A stretch of DNA of 64,000 nucleotides from Lineus longissimus. Its lineage: Eukaryota; Nemertea; Pilidiophora; Heteronemertea; Lineidae. This document shows, one piece after another, positions 35,601-46,092 of this stretch. How positions within the stretch are numbered: the first letter of the stretch is position 1; each line of letters opens with the position of its first letter. Position numbers and translations under genes: made by a program. The notes beneath the pieces are model-generated. The model made no database searches and was not told the DNA's origin. It saw only the letters and a list, made by a program, of their open reading frames with translations. Location of the stretch: positions 7,256,501-7,320,500 of the forward strand of contig NC_088309.1 in NCBI RefSeq assembly GCF_910592395.1. The letters run 5' to 3'.

Positions 35601-37682
35601 AGACTCCAACACATCCGCCGGCTGGTAACCTGAATAATCTTTCACTGAAATTGAACGAGAAAATAAACATGAAGAAAAGACAGTGATGTAAAATTGCAGA
35701 ATAATGCAGGAAGAGACACCCGAGCTGACATTTGTTCTATCAGCCACAACCATATTTTTAATGTTCATTGAAAAAAATATATTTGTTCGGAAAATCGACC
35801 CAAGTTAATGCAAAATTGTCACATATGTATGTACAGACTCTAGAAGAGAAACTATTTACACACCCAATTCTCAACTCCTCTCTGCATCTAATACCTACAT
35901 GTAATTTTCAAGTTTTCAATTGCATGAAATAAGACTGGGTCCCTCAAAGAAATTTCCAAAAATATATTCATCCCATCTTTCGTTATCAGGGGTCAATCAA
36001 CAAAATACACAGAATAAGGACTTACATTTCTGTCTTGATTCCTGTATAGATGCAGCTAACGATTCATAGAGGTCATGAGAAGCCTTTAAGTCTGGCCAGA
36101 ACATTGTCATGTAGCCTTCAAGACCCAGTACGAATACCCCGGCAGTTTTGCTTAAGTACTCTGTCACAACTTCTGGATCTTCTGACACCATCACAATGGG
36201 AATCTGTGCCGCCAAATGGTTATAGAACCACTGCGCTGCTTCATATGTACTTCTGAAATGATAAGACACAAGTCATCCTATGTTTCAGCAAGCAGTACTT
36301 CTCACCTAATTGAATTCCATAATGAAAAAGTTTGGGGTGAAAATTCATTACCAGAAGTAACACTATGGTGATTGTCGTCTTGATCTTGCGGTATGGCTTG
36401 AAAGCATATTCATAAACAAGTTGTCTATGAAAGGTTGCGGCTATTAATTATAACATAGTCAGAAACCACCCTTGATATCAAGACTGCTCATGCACTCACC
36501 TCGAAACCCACTTTTTGTAGTTTTCACCAGGCAGACGAGGACAGTAGCAGTACCTCTGAAACTCATTGTGGAATGTTATGCACTGTTTTCTGCAGTCCTT
36601 GATCAGGTTTGAAAGTCTATTCTGTAACCTCCTTCCACCCTCAAAACTCACCTACAGATGCAAAGAGTGGAGTCATAGTGAGCTAAAATGAGAATCTCCC
36701 AGAATGAAACTGCTTTGCCATTGCATCCACCAATAATAGAATAGCAACCAATATATTTTTTCTCACTGCAAGATTGAGATCTGGACAGTTGATTGACAGG
36801 TCATGTTCCAAGTTTTGACCATGCACCAATTTTCAATTGTATCTTAGAAATTTGGCAGTATGACCCGCAATCAGTTCTGCTTTCTTTTTCATCTGTGTTG
36901 CACTGTTGGCTCACCATTTATTGTGTGCTACTAGGGCTGGGCACTTGATATGTTTCATTGGCAAAGTGACTCAGGTATTGGCTATGGCCTGGACAATAAG
37001 CTCAAGGCGCATGTATTGTAGAAAAGGCTATACACTCAGAACCTACAGACTGTCAGAAATACTTACATAGCTTGCCACCGTCTGCATGAAAATGATTCCA
37101 CTGATTTCAGGAAACTCCAACATTTCTAAGAAATCCTTGGCAACTGTCCCATCAGGGATCAGATAGTGAGTGACATTGCAGGGAAGTCTGACACATGTTC
37201 CTGGAATTGAGATTATGCAAGATTTCAATATCTGATCTGACCGAAGACGGAGTTACTAACACTAGCCCAATAAACTTCTGACGTCAATGTATCGTCGGCC
37301 AACTACTTACTTAAGTGCAACATGATGCTTAAACCCATCAAAAGTGCAAGGGACCTTTGCCATTGTCTTCTGTCAGTGGCAGCTTCTGACCATGTCTTCA
37401 CCAAGACAAGCTGCTGTATCATCTCACTTCACAGTAGCAAGTCATCTTACACGTGTCCTCTATTCAAGAACTTTGGAAAATCACAAACAGCAGTGTAGTG
37501 TACAATTGGAAATCCAGAAAAAATAAACTTGTATTTATAAGGGCTTTACCAGAACTTTTACATCCAGCAAGGCACAACGGGCTTTGGCATGGAACGTCTT
37601 CTCTGAGATAATGCTCTCGAACAATCTTGACTGAATGTCCACTCTGGTTCTTAATGCGCAGCAACTTCTCTGTCTTTATCAT
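29664..37682 (-). CDS. DIS3L: DIS3-like exonuclease 1
   Basis: Complete 19-exon gene coding for 1037 aa (human 1054): 37550..37682, 37067..37200, 36500..36651, 36026..36252, 35515..35644, 35108..35262, 34793..35018, 34461..34614, 34025..34173, 33597..33788, 33080..33182, 32612..32706, 32309..32465, 31923..32171, 31372..31521, 30964..31065, 30496..30810, 30123..30251, 29664..29825. It is the cytoplasmic exosome-associated 3'-5' exoribonuclease. Seen in order: [19 protein letters not shown], a PIN-like part with [20 protein letters not shown], cold-shock domains ([31 protein letters not shown]), the RNB catalytic signature [13 protein letters not shown] with its acidic cluster, [22 protein letters not shown], and an S1 domain near 30.5-30.8 kb. 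Intron 14 uses a GC donor (AAG|GCAAGT). The exosome-binding role is family knowledge. Confidence 0.95.
31154..31292. mobile_element. Copy D of the palindromic MITE-like repeat
   Basis: In a DIS3L intron. 'ctattatggacactagtttt' opens it and 'ggtgtccttaataaagaggt' closes it. Confidence 0.65.
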
Positions 37683-38957
37683 AGCTTCAGCTTTAAAAGA
37701 GACAACATTATTAGCAATGAATGAATGATAGCAGCTAAGCAGGGCTTAGCCTTTATATGTTGAGAGGCAGCATGGTCTCGTTGTTGCTGTTAAGGCCTAT
37801 GCCGTCCGTGTTCAACTGTTCAAGGTGACTGTCACTGTCACTAAATAGCAAAGAAGATTTTACTAAATGACAGGTGTGGCATTATGTCCAACAATAGAAA
37901 AAAGGAGTACATCATATTGTACACAAATATCTGCCCGTTTCTTTTATCGGATACAATTATCACTTATTTTGAAAAGGTGTGATCATAAATTTTACTTTTA
38001 TGTCAGTTTTTACATACCTCAAATGTTGCTTTTTCAGTCGAAATGATTTTCATAGAAATCAAATGGTCAGATTATGATGTAAAGTTGACTTTATAACTAG
38101 ATCTGAAAACATAAACATTTTATCGTTGTTATTGTCGTTAAACAAGTTTGAACCGATTCGGTTGAGACCGCCCTGTTTGTCTTCGGCCGGCGATGTCTTT
38201 AAAACATCTTGTGGGTACAACCAACTCAACTGCCACTTTTCTCCAATCACAGGTTGTTGTCAAGACGTCTCCTGACCATTTTCTGCAGAGAATTACTGCT
38301 AATGTATTGATATTGAAAACTTGTGGTGGGCTCAGAGAATATGCAGCGAGGGGAAGTTGGAATAATGATGATAACTGAAGAAAGCCATTGTTGTTATCAA
38401 CAGTATACCGTCCACATATCTGGACCACAACTCCATCCAACTGTCCCTACAGAAGCAGACTTGATGACTTAACGCCTAGACACATTCTGTCAATTGTCCC
38501 CTAACGAACATCTTGTAGAAGACATGACATTTGGCTGCAGCCAAAGTCAGTGAAGACGAAGCTGGGAAAAGTCCAAGACTCGCAGCAAACAACCGATTTG
38601 TCTTGGACGCTTTTGGAGGCACTAGGCAAGGATATGATGGTTAAGGAAAATATGAATGCAGAAGAAGAAAATAGATAATGTAAATCAGGAAGTAAACAAG
38701 ACTTGTAATTTCTGTTGAGCTCATACTTTTATTAGTGAAGCATTAATCACAACCAAATCAGCAACAGCAGTATTGGTATGACATGACAAGTGAAATTCAT
38801 CAGAAACATGCAACCACTCACAGGGATAGCAACATGAGCAAAATAAACAAAATTCCAAAAATTGCATTAAAATAAAATATGTTTTAAGGCCAGGCCTATT
38901 TTTTGTCCTTTCTAATCCACATTAACGTTTTATCCCGGAACTGTCTAAAAGCTTTTA

Positions 38958-39130
38958 AAGGGATACACCATTTGTACTTAGTGATAGCTCAAGAAAATAG
39001 AAAAGCTGTTACACACAATGCTGTAGTGTACTATTATGCATACAAATTTGCTCAAACTTGGTATCTATAGTATTGCACATCTGTCTACACAACGGCATTG
39101 TTGAAATTAAACACTGCTTTTCATTCCCCC
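38958..39130. repeat. Interspersed repeat family 2, first copy
   Basis: The ordered blocks 'cacaatgc..cagtg', 'tatgcat.caaa', 'atttgct' and 'ctacaca..ggcattg' are shared with 39567-39752. A partial copy with 'ctgtctacaca' and 'aacaaacgga' lies at 40605-40733. Confidence 0.6.
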
Positions 39131-39566
39131 CCCCCAAATATCGCTTTCACTGACAGCAAGAGCCAGGTTGGAGATTGTCCATAAACATCACTGTGTTTCA
39201 GAATCCTGATAATGTTTGTATTGAGTTTGACCCCTTCCCCCCGAATCCTAACATAAATTATTAACAACTACGCAACTATACACAGCCAGGAACTCTAACA
39301 AATCAATGTTTTTATCTAAAAAGACAATCCTGAAAAGCCTCTTACCTGCCCTCCCCCTCTTCCTAACATTGTTAGGATTATCAAATGTTATGGATTATCT
39401 CTAAGCACAACTCTTTATGTATTAGACTAGGTGCCATTGCTGCCAACTTGTAAGTCACAGACCTTATGTTATTTTTCAATGATAATTTCCTCAAAATGAC
39501 CAAAGTGGCTCTTACCAGCCTGAGGAACAATCTTGCACACCCCAGCCCTACAACAGACTATTTAAA

Positions 39567-39752
39567 GAGGTACTCCACTTGCGTTCATTGTATTCACTGT
39601 TGGCTCAGAAAAAAAGCAATACACAATGCCGCAGTGCAGTTATGCATGCAAAATTTGCTGAAGTATTTTTATATCCGGCTACACAGTGGCATTGCCAAAT
39701 TTATAATCAGAGTTAAATTTTCAATTTTTTTAACAAACGGAGCGGCCCTTTA
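39567..39752. repeat. Interspersed repeat family 2, second copy
   Basis: Begins 'ggtactccacttg' and ends 'aacaaacggagcggcccttt'. It matches the copy at 38958-39130 over its middle and the partial copy at 40605-40733 over its end. Related starts ('ggcctactccacttg' near 4235) occur elsewhere. Confidence 0.6.
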
Positions 39753-40735
39753 AAATGTCCTTCTGCACAAATATTTGTGCTTCATTTTAAATAAATTATT
39801 ACACACAAATACATGCACACTGTCAAGTATGCATATCATTATCACATCAGCTTTCATGATTATTTAGCAATCAATGAAAAAATATCTTGTTATCTAAATG
39901 AAATACAAACCTCTGATATGTTTATATATAATTCTTTACAAGACAATAATAATAAATTAGTTATCATTAAGTTATACATATACGCTATAAATAAAAAGCT
40001 CCATACCCAGTCTAAGGTCTGATTAAAGGTTAGATAGAGATTAAAAGTCTTGGCGAATAATAAAATAAATGGTACCTCCACCTTTATTTCAGTTAAACAT
40101 AAGGGACCAACAGATATTCTCCCTTCAAAGAAACAAAATGTAACCTTTTCTCTGTGACCATTGATTGCCAAAAATTGCATACATTAAAAATTCAATGATG
40201 GGATTAATAGTGACAATGGTGATCCATTAATTATTTGTCCCCAGCTAAAGCTTTACGCACGCCCAGACAATATGAATAATCTAGTCCCTCTATCTTGTTT
40301 TCTAAACCTAGTTTGTTCAAGAACATCATTTCAATTCGCCTGCAGGAAAAATGTTATTTTGCAAGATAGACTTCATTAAACTTATACTATGATAAAAAAG
40401 AGAGCACTCCAAATGTATAGAAATATAATAATGTATGACAGATTTCAATAGATAATATCAAGTATTCATCGAATACTTGATAATATATTATGATGGCACA
40501 AATATGTATTTCAGTATTGTGCAAAAAAACAAAATAAAATATGATGAAACAATACAAATGTGGTAAACTATTCTATTTAACATAAGGCCACACAAATATC
40601 TTTCAGCATGGTAATAGCAATGTATATCTGTCTACACAATTATTGAAAATTGGATTCAGACTATTTTTACACAATTAGAAATTTTCAAATTCGAGTTCAA
40701 CTGTCAAATTTTTGAACAAACGGAGAATGCCTGAG

Positions 40736-40956
40736 GGTTGACCATAGGTACCACCATTTTGGCTAGAACTTGAAATCATAAGGCAATTAGAAGTTTTTCA
40801 AAATGTAGTAAATACTCATTTCAAGGGCGGAAGTCTGTTCTGTTTTCAGAAAACAGCCTCCCGGATTTAAAATGAGCATTCAATTCTTTTGGAAAGAGTT
40901 TTAATTGCTTACGGATTTTGAGATCTAGCCAAAATAGCGGTACCTATGGTCAATCC
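40736..40956. mobile_element. Palindromic (foldback) element of about 220 bases
   Basis: About 58 bases at the left end ('ttgaccataggtacc..', then 'attttggctaga') match the reverse complement of the right end with roughly a dozen mismatches. The centre also shows short complementary blocks. There is no coding capacity. It is probably a foldback MITE. Confidence 0.75.
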
Positions 40957-40981
40957 TTAAAAGTTCCAACTGTAAACAGTA

Positions 40982-42252
40982 TCACACATGCTCTTCATTG
41001 AGATATTCTAATCTCCTCTTAACCCAATCCCCCTCCTCCTTCAAATCATATTTCTCAAAGAATTCTAATAGCTTCCCGTACCTTTCAATTATGTCAAACC
41101 CGCACAAGAAATGTAACTTGTGCAAGTCGACTGGACAAAGATGCATAGACTGACTGAAATCCTCCTTAAGGTGCCCAGAACCATTCATACAACATGAAAA
41201 AAATATGCAATGATCTAGGCCTAATATATGACTAACTTCATGAACCAAAAGCTTACAGCTTCTCTGAATTATCATCTTCATTCTCTCCTCTTCATCCACC
41301 AAAATATTTTTGTTTGTATCCCACCAATGTTCAATCGAAAAGGCCATGGAAGGATCGTAGCGGTAGAAACTAAACACAGCGACACGATGATTTCCCGCAG
41401 CCATTCCAGCAACGAACAAATCGTTCGAGGCTTGATACAAATCTTCCATCGTGAGTGCGATCAAACAAAGTGCATCATTTGGAATGTTCCTCTTCAGGTT
41501 GACAAGGATGGAGTTGACTTGGAGCTGGCGTTTACCACTTTTATCATTGTGTCGAGAATCTAAGTGGAACTTTTGTGGTCTTGTTATCTTCCTTGATCGC
41601 AATGAACCTGAAAAACAACCAATATTAAATAACACCATAAAAACTGAAGCTGTATTTGGCCATTTTCAGGTTGGTATCATAATGTCCTATTGACACCCAG
41701 CTCTCAACTGAATATTTAAGATATACATGGCAATCTTAACTTACTTCCTGGCCTCCTTGCTTCCACCCAGTGAACAGATGATGAGCCCTCGTCACTCTCA
41801 AGTGGTACACCAGGCAAAACATCAACTGGCAAACAGAAGAATGCCTGAGCATACTCAACAAGGATGTTGAAGTTAGGGGAAGAACCACAAGAAAATTCTC
41901 CTAGAGGAAGTAGATAGATTTTTCCATCAGGATATTTTTCAGGAAGACTGTTTCCACGTGATACGAAAGTTTGTTTGGCTGCCTTGCGTTTCAGAGAAGA
42001 AATCCATGGATTTTCCTCAAGGAAATCTGTGAAGGTCTGTCCTTCCTCATTATACTGTGCTAACCAGTCATCGGCAGAGGTTGGGGCAGGAACGGGGGAG
42101 AAAAAGGAGTCATTAGGCTCAAGTTCTTTCGGCAATGATTTGGCACTAATGGCTTTCCTCTGCTCTGATTCTGATGGAGGTTTGAATCCAGTCGCATAGG
42201 GTATGAATTTCGACTTCTGCTTCCGCTGAGACGACGCTTTTGTCTTCGGCAT
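40982..42252 (-). CDS. AMZ2: Archaemetzincin metalloprotease
   Basis: Two exons, 41745..42252 and 40982..41607, joined in phase, give 377 aa (human AMZ2 360). The zinc site HEVSHILGLDHC follows the archaemetzincin pattern HExxHxxGxxH, with the next Cys pair and Met in CIFFSCCMNGSG. It continues ..LKEDFSQSMHLCPVD, where the family usually has a CxxC pair; here the second Cys codon is GAC (Asp). The C-terminal helix DIIERYGKLLEFFEKYD also fits the family. The N-terminal 100 residues are Lys/Ser/Glu-rich (SQRKQKSKFIPYATGF, LPLGEFSCGSSPN). AMZ proteins are zinc aminopeptidase-like enzymes with poorly defined substrates. AMZ1 and AMZ2 split in vertebrates, so the number is only a label here. Confidence 0.9.
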
Positions 42253-42964
42253 ATTGATGAAGACCTGAAATTTTGAATTTAAGTCTCAGTAGTAAAGTTC
42301 TCATTCCATTGCCTTTGGCATTGAGTCACTCTTACAAGTAGACAGTAAGCCACCGTGACCTTTTGTTCCAGGTGAAACGCATGACGACTGGTCAGCCCCA
42401 ACAAACTTGGTCGAAATTGTCTGTACCTTCAACTTCAACCTTGTAAAAACATTGGATTTAATTATTCCCCACCGCAGAAAGAAAGAAAATGACTCCAGAG
42501 GTGGCACCTATCCGAAACCATGTTTTGTTGCCACGGTGGTGACCTGGACGAGTTCTCCTCTGACGGACTTAGCCCCTCAATCATGTATTAAGGTCGCCAT
42601 GGTCACAATTGAAGATACATTAGACCATTCACGTACGTACACCAAACCGAAACAATCACGCCGAAGGGCTTGTTTACTTTCACTTTTAGTCACTCCGTTT
42701 CCACACAAAATGTATAGTAACATGGCCCACACTTAGGCAAACTTGAATGTTAATAAGGTACCCCAACACTATTGCAATCTAACTGCGAAATTCATTACAA
42801 AATCGTATACACCTTTACCGGATTTTGCAGAAAAAACTCACTGCAATTCTGTGAAAACTGAGAACTTCCTATCTGGCCATGTTTACACTGGTATTTGATC
42901 TCAATCTGTCTTTCGGGATGTGCCAATTGTACATGTTGCTTATGGAACTAGTCAAATTCGGGAA

Positions 42965-43050
42965 TAGCGGTTGTTTCGCTCCCTTCCTTTTCGCCCTCAG
43001 TCGTTTCGCTCCAAATCGAAGTCGTTCCGCTCCCTTGGACCTTTTGTTTC
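42965..43050. repeat. Degenerate tandem repeat with 'gtcgtttcgctcc' core
   Basis: Three copies of 'gttgtttcgctccc', 'gtcgtttcgctcca' and 'gtcgttccgctccc' at 20-30 base spacing. Confidence 0.7.
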
Positions 43051-44649
43051 GAATGTTGGGGATTGAGAAAGTACCCCGTGAGAAAGTGCAAGTGGTAAAG
43101 AAGATGTGCTTTCAAGGGTTGTCAAATCTACACAGAAGGAATCTTTTGGTCCTCTACTGTGTGAGCTTTGATTTTCTTAGCGAACTGACGTCCGACAATG
43201 ACCAGTTCAGGTGTACCTGCAATGCTACATGTGCATTCCATTGCCATTTGTGTGTATCACAGTTATCTATTTTTGGACGAAATTCCCTCACAAACTTTGG
43301 TCGATTGTCGATTACCATGATTACGGAGAGAACATCTCATGTCATTAAGCCAATAGACCGTATGCGAAAATACATATCGGCCATTTTGAAAATACCCTTT
43401 TCACAGGCATCTTATTGATGGCTTATAGGCCTAAGGTCAATTGTGTGAATGTCAGAAAGGTTTGCTTGCCTTGTGGCTTCTTCTCGACAGATTGTCCACG
43501 CAAAAGAAAATTCTGCATGAATAATATGATTGGTGTCTCAGGTACTGTGAGGAGGAGGGGAGGGGGGTAGCCAGTAAAATCACGGGCTGTGCTGTGGGAA
43601 TTGTGAAGGGGTGGTGTGGAGTATCACCACAACGTTGATACGATTACTCGTCGTTTCAGCAGGCATGACTTGGGACATCCAGTGACGCAGGAAAAAAAAA
43701 AAGTGACGGTACACTGGTAATAAGTCTTCAATGTCTTTTCAGTACATGGTCATGGTGAAAGATGCCAGACAGTGGTGTTAGAATCATCTTCACCCGTAAC
43801 CTTGTTAAAGGCAATTCTATGCAATCTTGACTTAGAATCCAAGTCCAGACAACTGATCCTTCCTTATAATCAATGAATGTTGTACATTGTATGTATGATG
43901 ATTGCCTTTCAGTTTCAGGGTCTCGCCCAGTCTGCAACTGACGTTGATTCTCTGGCCTGTGTGATCCTACACCACACTGGCAGCCACGCTGTGGAGTTGT
44001 TGAGATAAAACCTTGGTTCGGAGGAAAGAATACGCAGAATAGAAAACATGAAAGTGGTACGTCAGCATTTTACATTTAAGGTGTTCCCGACACTTTTTTT
44101 CGTTACATAAGTCAGAACGAAATAACATTACATAAGCAACTGCAATTCAGTTTTAAAAGAGCAGTTGGAGTCACAAAACTCATCTAAACCTCTCTACTGA
44201 TTTTCCAGCCCCCAATTATTCATGATGTCCAGAAGTACCAGCAATAATAAATTTCCATCATGATATTATCATAGAGATGGTCTTTTTGAAACATCAGAAA
44301 TATGTACATTCATTTAGAAATATATACCTTTCATTCACAAGTGCTCTAAAGCTAGCCAAAAAATGAGAAAATACGTTTTATTTTTAGCCTAGTCAGATAT
44401 TATGCTTTGGTAAGTTGAAATTTTTGTAGCAGGGTTCGTTATCCAGCAGAAATGAAAGGCAAGGGTTGAGAGTTCGAGACTGGCTTAAGTGGGCATGAGG
44501 AAGATGACTTCCAAGTTCACCGGTGAGGGGTGTCTTTCCCAAAGAAAGGAGGGTATGGATAATCCAATTCTTGATATCGAACGATCAAATACATGTATAT
44601 GGTATTGGATTTTTTTTAGATGGTTACTTCTACTTAGATCTATAACTAT

Positions 44650-44994
44650 CTTATAGGGAACTGGAACCGCCGAGCGATTTATTCAACTTTTCGACTTTCA
44701 CCACCCGAGAAAGTCAAACTTCCAACTTCCTATTCGAGTTCAGATTTGTAGCTCCGCCCCCAGTGCCCGAGCATGCGTAGTTCAATTTGTGATTATTGAG
44801 AATCATGTGAGAATCACGTGAGTCATGCGATCTTTCATTCATGAGTTTTCGTAGTAAATTCCATAGTAGTGACGTCACTCAATGATTGACAGCTAGGCGC
44901 CATGTTTCATTCATGCCTCGTTCTGATCACCCGATACGTGGGAAATGAAAACGAGGTCATACGAACTGGTTTGGCGGTTTCAGTTCCCTTTAAG
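44650..44994. mobile_element. Non-autonomous DNA transposon with 22-base inverted ends
   Basis: The left end 'cttatagggaactggaaccg' continues to 44671; the right end at 44973-44994 is its reverse complement with two mismatches. Length is 345 bases, internal sequence is non-coding and contains 'tgacgtcact' and 'gaatcacgtgag'. I could not see an unambiguous target-site duplication. Confidence 0.8.
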
Positions 44995-46092
44995 GTCTCA
45001 TCCAGTGGAGGGTATATGCGCCATACAGCAAAACTGTTTGGAGGATTAGTGGTTTATTCTACCCTGGTGGAGGATTGACACCTCTAAACTTCATGGTGGA
45101 AGCTTTTTTCATTCAATACAGTTGGCATTTTCTTTGGCTTTCCATGCTTTTCTTGACTGGAAAAAATATAAACATAAAGTTTAAAAGCTCAAACCCAGCA
45201 TCCTTGAAATTTTGATTTGAGAATTTATTGGTGAAGGGTGGGTAACTTATTCGCTAATTTATTGTCGCCTGGTATCCTAACCAAATTCTTGCTTGCTAGT
45301 CCAGCCCTCTTCCCCCCCACCCTGCACACAGCCATCCCACTCCAGGTGATGAACTCCAGCAGCACGCAGAAATCTTTAGGCAGGGTGTAGGTATAAGCTT
45401 ATTTCGTTCCTACTGAAATCATGGCATGTTTCTGACTGCCTAACTCAAGGTGCTGATTCAAACTAATACACCAGTTAATACGGGCCGCAGTTGATTTGCC
45501 GGAATCCTTTATCGTGGCTGGCAAAATTGAGGGGCAGAAAAAAACTATAAGGGTTGCCCTTGTCAACTTAAAAATGTTTTGACGGAAGATTCTGATGAAT
45601 CTATTGTTACCCTTAACCAGTAATCTTTTGATAGAAGATTCTGGCGAATCTTTTGTGGCCCATTCCCAGTGTTGATTTATATGACCACTGTGAAAGTGAA
45701 GTAGCATCACCACGTTGGGTGACTTTGAACATTGGGGTAACTTTAAACACCTGACTAGAGATGTTTCTCATCACAAAGATTCTCTCTAGGGGATGCTAAC
45801 AGTATATGTACCCGCCCCATGCTGTGGCATCTTGACTAAGGAACAGCTGTTTACTATGAGATTTTACAGTGGTATTATTGTGATGTTATCTACTGACTTT
45901 ACATAGAATTGCATTCAGATTGCCTCCGACTCCCTAATCAATACCAACTGGCAACATATGCTAAATAATCTAGGAATAACTCCTTGAGCCACCTGTTTTC
46001 TAAATGATTCTGTAAATTGTTTGACACGGATTGCTGTTCATCAGACTTGTTAGGGAATTTTAAAAGTTAGCAATTAAAGTGGGACTGTCATT

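Larger units (their letters stand above)
37683..40981. other. Spacer between DIS3L and AMZ; repeat-rich
   Basis: DIS3L and AMZ lie in the same direction, so this holds the DIS3L promoter (about 37.7-38.5 kb, more CpG-rich) and the AMZ 3' UTR. Two related interspersed-repeat copies (38.96-39.13 and 39.57-39.75 kb), a third partial one (40.60-40.73 kb) and a palindromic element (40.74-40.96 kb) are present. No coding exon is supported. Confidence 0.65.
42253..46092. other. Divergent spacer upstream of AMZ and SLC35A4
   Basis: AMZ reads left and SLC35A4 reads right, so both promoters lie here. It contains a degenerate 'gtcgtttcgctcc' repeat (42.96-43.05 kb) inside an unassigned 179-codon open frame, and a 345-base terminal-inverted-repeat element (44.65-44.99 kb). 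A possible alternative SLC35A4 first exon (ATGAAAGTG|GT at 44048) is noted. I see no other gene. Confidence 0.6.

Noticed and set aside
38138-38440. 100-codon - strand and 61-codon + strand open frames near the DIS3L promoter
   Set aside because: They overlap on opposite strands in a CpG-richer promoter interval. Neither shows a recognisable motif; likely chance.
42879-43418. 179-codon + strand open frame upstream of AMZ
   Set aside because: Composition lacks domain structure, part of it is the 'gtcgtttcgctcc' repeat, no family resemblance and no clean splice partners.
45399-45713. 104-codon - strand frame in the SLC35A4 upstream spacer
   Set aside because: No family resemblance and no supporting splice sites. 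I also looked there for the upstream microprotein known from vertebrate SLC35A4 and did not see it.
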